Shown in pieces: positions 59,203 to 64,000 of a stretch of DNA of 64,000 nucleotides. The translations under genes were made by a program, and so were the position numbers. The DNA is from Cellulomonas cellasea. GTDB lineage: Bacteria; Actinomycetota; Actinomycetes; Actinomycetales; Cellulomonadaceae. Position 1 is the stretch's first letter. Every line of letters begins with the position of its first letter. Under the pieces are notes generated by a model that saw only the letters and a list, made by a program, of their open reading frames with translations, was not told where the DNA came from and did not search any database. The stretch spans positions 39,081 to 103,080 of the forward strand of contig NZ_BJLR01000041.1 in the NCBI RefSeq assembly GCF_006538745.1, in the 5' to 3' direction.

Positions 59203-60130
59203 TCAGCCCTCCGTCGTCGGTTCGGTGCCGTCGCCGGCGGGTGCGGTCGCGTCGGGCGCCGGGGCGTCCGCGGGGGTCGTGGCCGCGCGGCTCGCGAGCA
59301 GGTCGATCACGAACACCACCGTCTGGCCCTGGAGCTCCTCGCTCTGCGTCACGCCGAGCGGGTACGACGGCGGGACGACGAGCATGACCTGGCTGCCGAC
59401 GGGCTGCTCGACGAGCGCCGACCACGCCGGGACGCTGTCGAGGGAGAACCACACCGGGCTCCCGCTCGTCCACGTCGACTCGAACGGCGCGCCCGTGGTC
59501 CACGAGAAGCCCGTGTACTGCACCGTGATGACGTCGCCCTCGGCGACCTGCTCGCCGGTGCCGCGCAGGAGCTGCTGCGTCACGAGCTCGGTGGGCGGCT
59601 CGGCGGCCGAGGGCGTGATCGACGGGGAGCCGTCGTCGGCGAGCGCGACGGCGGGGAGCCCCTCGCGCGGCGTCATGACCTCGCCGGCGGCGCGCGTGGG
59701 CAGCACGTCGAGGACCGTCACGGTCGGGAAGTCCGCGGCGCCGTTGCCCGGTGCCGGGCTCACCTTGCAGCAGCCGTGCCCCGACGCGCTGGCCGCGCAG
59801 CGTCTCGTAGAGGTCCTCGCCGAGGTCCTCGGCCGACAGGATGCGTGCGGTCGGGTTCGTGGAGTAGCTCTCCTTCACGACCGTCGCGTCGGTCGCGTCC
59901 TCGAGCCAGAAGTCGACGAGCGCCGGTCGCCCCTCGACGAGCTCCGGCCCCGAGCCCGGCCAGATCACCGTGGAGACCGTCTCGTCGACGCTGAGCGGGG
60001 TGCGGTAGGTGATCGTCGGGCGCTCCCCCGGCTCGCCCGAGACGACCACGTCGAGCGTCTCCTCCTCGGGTGCCGTGCACCCGGTGACCAGCAGCGCGAC
60101 CGCCACCGCCACGGCTCCCAGACGTCGCAC
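59203..60130 (-). pseudogene. FKBP-type peptidyl-prolyl isomerase lipoprotein broken by a single-base frameshift
   Basis: The N-terminal half (from GTG 60130, AGGAG upstream; ATG 60151 is the alternative) has a signal peptide with lipobox VTGC (Cys18) and an FKBP-like domain up to GQRVGARLLQ. Reading then continues in another frame: from 59763 the second half carries VSPAPG, PPTELV, GDVITVQYTGFSWTTGAPFEST and PVGSQVMLVVPPSYPLG, a full FKBP domain. Removing one C:G pair at 59763-59764 fuses LLQ to VSPAPG. As given, the product would lack the second FKBP domain. The protein would be an extracytoplasmic foldase. Confidence 0.85.
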
Positions 60131-60295
60131 GACGCTCCTCTCCGCTCGCATGTCGGCCCACACTGTACGGGGACGGGCGGCGCGCCCGGGAACGCATTCG
60201 CGCCCCGGCGGCACCCGCGCAGGACCCAGCGGGCGCCGCGCGGGGGCGCTCCGCGTGCGCGTCGGCTGCCGGTCGGGACGGGTGCCGCCGACGCG

Positions 60296-61657
60296 TCACA
60301 TCGACTCGATGAGCCTCTCGACCCGGTCGTCGACGCTGCGGAACGGGTCCTTGCACAGCACGGTCCGCTGCGCCTGGTCGTTGAGCTTGAGGTGCACCCA
60401 GTCGACCGTGTAGTCCCGGCGGGCCTCCTGCGCCCGCCGCACGAAGTCGCCCCGGAGCTTGGCGCGCGTGGTCTGCGGCGGGACGGCCGTCGCCTCGAAC
60501 ACCTCGAGGTCCGTCGTCACGCGCTCCACGAGACCGCGGGCGGCGAGCAGGTTGTACAGCCCCTCGGTGCGGGAGATGTCGTGGTACGCCAGGTCCATCC
60601 GCGCGACCCGCACGTCGGACAGCTCGAGGCCGTGCTTGGCGCGGTACCGCTCGATGAGCCGGTACTTGATGACCCAGTCCAGCTCGCGCTCGACGAGCGA
60701 CAGGTCCCCCGTCCGGATCGCGCGCAGCCCGCGCTCCCACAGGTCGAGGACCTGCTTGACGACCGGCGTCGCGTCGACCTCAGAGTCGACGAACTCCTTG
60801 ACCCGCGCGAGGTACTCCTCCTGCAGGTCCACGGCCGTCATCGACCGCCCGTTCGCCATCGCGACCGGTTGCGTGCCCGTCATGTCGTGCGAGATCTCGC
60901 GGATCGCCCGGATCGGGTTCTCGAGCGCCATGTCGCGCATGGGGACCCCGGCCTCGATCATGCGCAGGATCAGGTCGGTCGAGCCGACCTTGAGCATCGT
61001 CGTCGTCTCCGACATCGACGAGTCCCCGACGATGACGTGCAGGCGCCGGTAGTGCTCCGCGTCGGCGTGCGGCTCGTCGCGCGTGTTGATGATCGGCCGT
61101 GACCGCGTCGTCGCGCTCGAGACCGCCTCCCAGATGTGGTCGGCGCGCTGCGAGAGGCAGTACACCGCGCCGCGCGGCGTGGAGAGGACCTTGCCCGCGC
61201 CGGTGAGGACCTGGCGCGTGATGAGGAACGGCACGAGCACGTCGGACAGGCGCGAGAAGTCGCCCTGGCGGCGCACGAGGTAGTTCTCGTGGCAGCCGTA
61301 GGAGTTGCCGGCCGAGTCGGTGTTGTTCTTGAACAGGTGGATGCGCCCCGCGAGGCCCTCGTGCTCGAGCCGCTGCTGCGCGTCCGCGACCAGCCCCTCG
61401 AGGATGCGCTCGCCGCCGCGGTCGTGGGTCACGAGCTGGCGCACGTCGTCGCACTCGGCGGTCGCGTACTCGGGGTGCGAGCCGACGTCGAGGTACAGCC
61501 GCGAGCCGTTGCGCAGGAACACGTTCGACGAGCGTCCCCACGCCACGACCTTGCGGAACAGGTACCGGGCGACCTCGTCCGCGGACAGGCCGCGCCCGTC
61601 GTCCGACGCGCACGTGACGCCGTACTCGGTCTCGAGACCGAAGATGCGACGGTCCAT
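60296..61657 (-). CDS. pafA: Pup-protein ligase
   Basis: 453 aa from ATG 61657, with GAGGAGG upstream. [16 protein letters not shown] holds the Mg-binding Glu9, and [15 protein letters not shown] the catalytic Asp57. [18 protein letters not shown] and the [17 protein letters not shown] region are characteristic, and the C-terminal domain binds Pup ([13 protein letters not shown]). It phosphorylates the C-terminal Glu of Pup and joins it to lysines of target proteins, marking them for the proteasome. Dop is shorter on this motif set and differs in the loop near residue 40, so PafA is favoured. Confidence 0.95.
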   Translation of the reverse strand: MDRRIFGLETEYGVTCASDDGRGLSADEVARYLFRKVVAWGRSSNVFLRNGSRLYLDVGSHPEYATAECDDVRQLVTHDRGGERILEGLVADAQQRLEHEGLAGRIHLFKNNTDSAGNSYGCHENYLVRRQGDFSRLSDVLVPFLITRQVLTGAGKVLSTPRGAVYCLSQRADHIWEAVSSATTRSRPIINTRDEPHADAEHYRRLHVIVGDSSMSETTTMLKVGSTDLILRMIEAGVPMRDMALENPIRAIREISHDMTGTQPVAMANGRSMTAVDLQEEYLARVKEFVDSEVDATPVVKQVLDLWERGLRAIRTGDLSLVERELDWVIKYRLIERYRAKHGLELSDVRVARMDLAYHDISRTEGLYNLLAARGLVERVTTDLEVFEATAVPPQTTRAKLRGDFVRRAQEARRDYTVDWVHLKLNDQAQRTVLCKDPFRSVDDRVERLIESM

Positions 61658-61754
61658 GGGTGCCTCCTCGTCGTCAGTGTCCCTCAGGGTGCGCCGCCGG
61701 TGCTCGGCGGGCCGGTGCGCCGTGCGCCCCGCGGACGGGTGCCGGCCGGCGCCC

Positions 61755-62459
61755 TCAGGGCTGCGGGACCGCTCCGAGCAGGTCCTCGAGCGCGACCCCG
61801 GAGAGCCGGCGGAACGCGCGACGGGGACGGGTCCGGTCGAGCACCGCGACCTCGAGCTGGCTCGCGGGAATGCGCCGGGGGTCACCCTCCGCGGGGGTGC
61901 CGAGGACGCGCACCGCGAGCTCGAGCACCTCGGCGAGCGGGAGCCCGGGGCGCCAGCCGTCCGCGAGCAGCACACCGAGGCGCTCGGCCTCGCCGCCCAT
62001 CACGACGTACCCGTGCTCGTCCGCGACCGACCCGTCGTACGACAGGCGGTACACCTGGTCGGCCTCGGCGCGGTCCCCCACCTCGGCGACGACGAGCTCG
62101 ACCTCGAGCGGCTTGGACTCGGTCGTGAAGACCGTGCCGAGCGTCTGCGCGTACGCGTTCGCGAGCCCGCGCGCGTTGACGTCCTGCCGGTCGTAGGAGT
62201 AGCCGCGCAGGTCGGCGTACCGGACGCCCGCGACGCGCAGGTTCTCGAACTCGTTGTACTTGCCGACCGCGGCGAACGCGATGCGGTCGTAGATCTCCGA
62301 GATCTTGTGCAGCGCGCGCGAGGGGTTCTCGGTGGCGAACGCGATGCCGTCGTCGTACTGCAGCACCACGACCGACCGGCCGCGCGCGATGCCCTTGCGG
62401 GCGTAGTCCGCGCGGTCCTTCATGAGCTGCTCGGGCGAGACGTAGAACGGCATGCTCAT
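61755..62459 (-). CDS. prcA: Proteasome subunit alpha
   Basis: 234 aa; ATG 62459 overlaps the prcB stop by 4 nt. [25 protein letters not shown] is the gate-forming N-terminus, followed by [31 protein letters not shown] and [21 protein letters not shown]. There is no catalytic Thr, as expected for an alpha ring. The family C-terminus is rich in Asp and Pro here. It forms the outer rings that control entry into the chamber. Confidence 0.95.
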   Translation of the reverse strand: MSMPFYVSPEQLMKDRADYARKGIARGRSVVVLQYDDGIAFATENPSRALHKISEIYDRIAFAAVGKYNEFENLRVAGVRYADLRGYSYDRQDVNARGLANAYAQTLGTVFTTESKPLEVELVVAEVGDRAEADQVYRLSYDGSVADEHGYVVMGGEAERLGVLLADGWRPGLPLAEVLELAVRVLGTPAEGDPRRIPASQLEVAVLDRTRPRRAFRRLSGVALEDLLGAVPQP

Positions 62460-63313
62460 CGCTGCTCACCTCCTCGTGCGAGACGGCTCCGGTCGTGCTC
62501 GGCCCGGCGCGCGGTGGTCACGTCGCCCACGACACGCGCGAGGTCGTCGTCGGGGACACGGACGTAGCCCGCCTCGGTCACGGTCGCCACGACGGGCCAG
62601 ATGCGCCGGCTCTCGTCGGGCCCGCCCGTCGCGGAGTCGTCGTCCGCGGCGTCGACGAGCGCCTCGACCGCGACGCGCACGCCGCCGGCGACGTCGAGGC
62701 CCGGGCGCCACAGCTTCTTGAGCGAGCCGCGCGCGAACACCGAGCCCGAGCCCACGCTGTGGTGCTCGTGCTCCTCGTAGCGCCCGCCCGTGATGTCGTA
62801 GGAGAAGATCCGCCCGCGGTGGCGGTCGAGGTCGAAGCCGCAGAACAGCGGGACGACCGCGAGCCCCTGCATCGCGAGCCCGAGGTTGCTGCGGATCATC
62901 GTCGCGAGGCGGTTGGCCTTGCCGTCGAGCGAGAGCAGCGTGCCCTCGATCTTCTCGTAGTGCTCGAGCTCGAGCTGGAAGAGCCGGACGAGCTCGACCG
63001 CGAGGCCCGCGGTCCCGGCGATGCCGACGGCGGAGAACTCGTCGGCCGGGAAGACCTTCTCGATCTCGCGGCTCGCGATCGTCGGGCCCATCGTCGCGCG
63101 GCGATCGCCGGCCATGACGACGCCGCCGTCGAACGTCAGCGCGACGATGGTCGTCGCGTGCGGGGCGGACGGTGCGTCCACGGATGGCAACGGGCGGTTA
63201 CCGGGCAGGAGCGAGGGGGCGTGGCCGGCGAGGAAGTCGACGAAGGACGGCGACCCGGGCGTGAGGAACGCGCTCGGGAGCCGCCCCGGGGAGGCTGCGT
63301 GATCCGGACCCAT
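62456..63313 (-). CDS. prcB: Proteasome subunit beta
   Basis: 285 aa from ATG 63313. The propeptide covers residues 1-53; self-cleavage before Thr54 ([14 protein letters not shown]) exposes the catalytic N-terminal threonine. AGDRRATMG, then [18 protein letters not shown] and [15 protein letters not shown], belong to actinobacterial PrcB. It degrades Pup-tagged proteins. Six nt separate it from the pup stop. Confidence 0.96.
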   Translation of the reverse strand: MGPDHAASPGRLPSAFLTPGSPSFVDFLAGHAPSLLPGNRPLPSVDAPSAPHATTIVALTFDGGVVMAGDRRATMGPTIASREIEKVFPADEFSAVGIAGTAGLAVELVRLFQLELEHYEKIEGTLLSLDGKANRLATMIRSNLGLAMQGLAVVPLFCGFDLDRHRGRIFSYDITGGRYEEHEHHSVGSGSVFARGSLKKLWRPGLDVAGGVRVAVEALVDAADDDSATGGPDESRRIWPVVATVTEAGYVRVPDDDLARVVGDVTTARRAEHDRSRLARGGEQR

Positions 63314-63319
63314 CGAGGC

Positions 63320-63514
63320 TCACTGACCGCCCTTCTGCACGAACCCGCGCACGAACTGCTCCGCGTTGGACTCCAGGACCTCGTCGATCTCCTCGAGCAG
63401 CGCGTCGACCTCCGCGTCGCGGGCCTGCGCGGCGGGCGTCGCGGGTGCGGGCTCCGGGGCGTCGACCGGCTCGTCGTCCTCGCGACGGGCCCGTCCGTGT
63501 TCCTGACCAGCCAT
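63320..63514 (-). CDS. pup: Prokaryotic ubiquitin-like protein Pup
   Basis: 64 aa from ATG 63514. Mostly disordered and acidic; the helical central part (DAEVDALLEEIDEVLESNAEQFVRGFVQKGGQ is the family hallmark, residues ~33-64) binds the Mpa/ARC coiled coil. It ends in GGQ, so Dop must first deamidate the terminal Gln to Glu before PafA can use it. First gene of pup-prcB-prcA-pafA; no dop is adjacent within the window. Confidence 0.96.
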   Translation of the reverse strand: MAGQEHGRARREDDEPVDAPEPAPATPAAQARDAEVDALLEEIDEVLESNAEQFVRGFVQKGGQ

Positions 63515-63719
63515 CGTGACCTCCCGTGTGTCGTCGGTCGTGCCTCGGACGGACGCGCGTGCAGGTGCCGAAGCGCCCCGCGTGCGGCCCGCTCACTCCA
63601 CCCTAGGCCCTGCCCCGGACGTGCGACGGCCGGGGCGACCGCGGCGCGGACGGGTGAGTCGCGCGCCCGCTCCTGTGCACAGCGGCGGGCGGTGACCCGG
63701 CATGGGCCAGGATGCCGCC

Positions 63720-64000
63720 ATGCCTCTCGCGCAGGGCCCGAGCCCGAGCCCCGACCCGTACGCCGCCGTCCGACGCCTCCTGGCCGACGCGACCGCGTGC
63801 CCGTCGTGCGCCGCGGCGCTCACGACCGCGCGCTGCGCCCGCTGCGGGCTCGATCTCACCGGGCCCGACGCGCGCGAGCTCTGGTCCCTCTCGCAGCGCG
63901 CCGTCGGGGCGCTCGACGCCCGGCAGGCGCACCTCGCGGGGATGCGCAGCCGTCAGGGGGCCGCGGCCGGCGCGCAGCGGCGGGCCGCCGCAGCACCCCC
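63720..64000 (+). CDS. N-terminal part of a protein with a zinc ribbon, 3' end outside the window
   Basis: Partial. ATG 63720 (an in-frame ATG at 63702 is also possible; AGGA sits 7 nt before the former). The first ~90 residues show CPSC and CARC pairs (CPSCAAALTTARCARCGLDL), a ribbon resembling those at the start of large multi-spanning actinobacterial membrane proteins, followed by an Ala/Arg/Gln-rich helix (ELWSLSQRAVGALDARQAHL). The remainder would decide the identity. It is divergent from pup and separates it from any dop gene further right. Confidence 0.6.
   Translation, partial: MPLAQGPSPSPDPYAAVRRLLADATACPSCAAALTTARCARCGLDLTGPDARELWSLSQRAVGALDARQAHLAGMRSRQGAAAGAQRRAAAAP

Noticed and set aside
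59761..59770. Programmed ribosomal frameshift in the FKBP gene
   Set aside because: No slippery heptamer, stimulatory hairpin or precedent in this family was seen; mutation or sequencing error is simpler.

Overview
This 64-kb window is chromosomal DNA of a very high-GC actinobacterium. A bacterial proteasome with Pup and PafA, RBSs of the AGGAGG type, many GTG starts, 4-nt stop/start overlaps, and the order hisF–hisI–trpE–(small membrane proteins)–trpC–trpB–trpA–lgt–gltB–gltD–pyk all point there. A large secreted glycosidase with several binding modules and two further glycoside-utilisation loci suggest a Cellulomonas-like plant-polysaccharide degrader. That last step is inference; there is no rRNA to test it. 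The window is almost fully coding. No gap between genes exceeds about 240 bp, and no tRNA, rRNA, CRISPR array, IS element or phage gene was seen.

Layout. 1–11.1 kb: the 5' part of a very large secreted GH3 enzyme; a short-chain dehydrogenase and a DUF3072 protein; then a LacI regulator divergent from an MFS sugar transporter and a cytosolic GH3 beta-glycosidase, with a repeated TGACACG operator between them. 11.1–21.6 kb: nirBD nitrite reductase, a DUF72 protein, a type II NADH dehydrogenase, a ChaB-like protein that seems to start at AUA, a DksA/TraR zinc-finger protein, RNase Z, an RtcB RNA ligase interrupted by an intein, a SnoaL-like protein and a short HTH protein. 21.6–30.2 kb: one galactoside operon on the minus strand (GH42, two ABC permeases, binding lipoprotein, GH36, LacI) with a promoter and two palindromic operators at its head. 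30.2–37 kb: an acyltransferase, the methylcitrate cycle (prpD–prpB–prpC) and pyruvate kinase.

37–45 kb: glutamate synthase, with one gltB and two tandem gltD paralogues. A leaderless 51-codon reading frame precedes the second gltD, and a CRP/GlxR-type palindrome precedes gltB. 45–59.2 kb: the his/trp block with lgt, two DUF4190 proteins, a DUF2752 protein, an HGxxPAAW-type protein and a Trp-associated membrane protein. It is interrupted by a heterodimeric ABC exporter with one degenerate ATP site and by a DinB-like TIGR03085 protein. 59.2–63.5 kb: an FKBP lipoprotein gene broken by a single-base frameshift, then pafA, prcA, prcB and pup. The right edge enters a gene with an N-terminal zinc ribbon.

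Functionally, the window joins scavenging of plant glycans (GH3, GH36, GH42, ABC and MFS uptake, LacI control), nitrogen assimilation (nitrite to ammonium by NirBD, ammonium to glutamate by GltBD), propionate disposal, tryptophan/histidine synthesis and protein turnover. The most unusual items are the RtcB intein with a non-canonical C-terminal end, the doubled gltD with a leaderless upstream frame, the AUA start, and the frameshifted FKBP gene.
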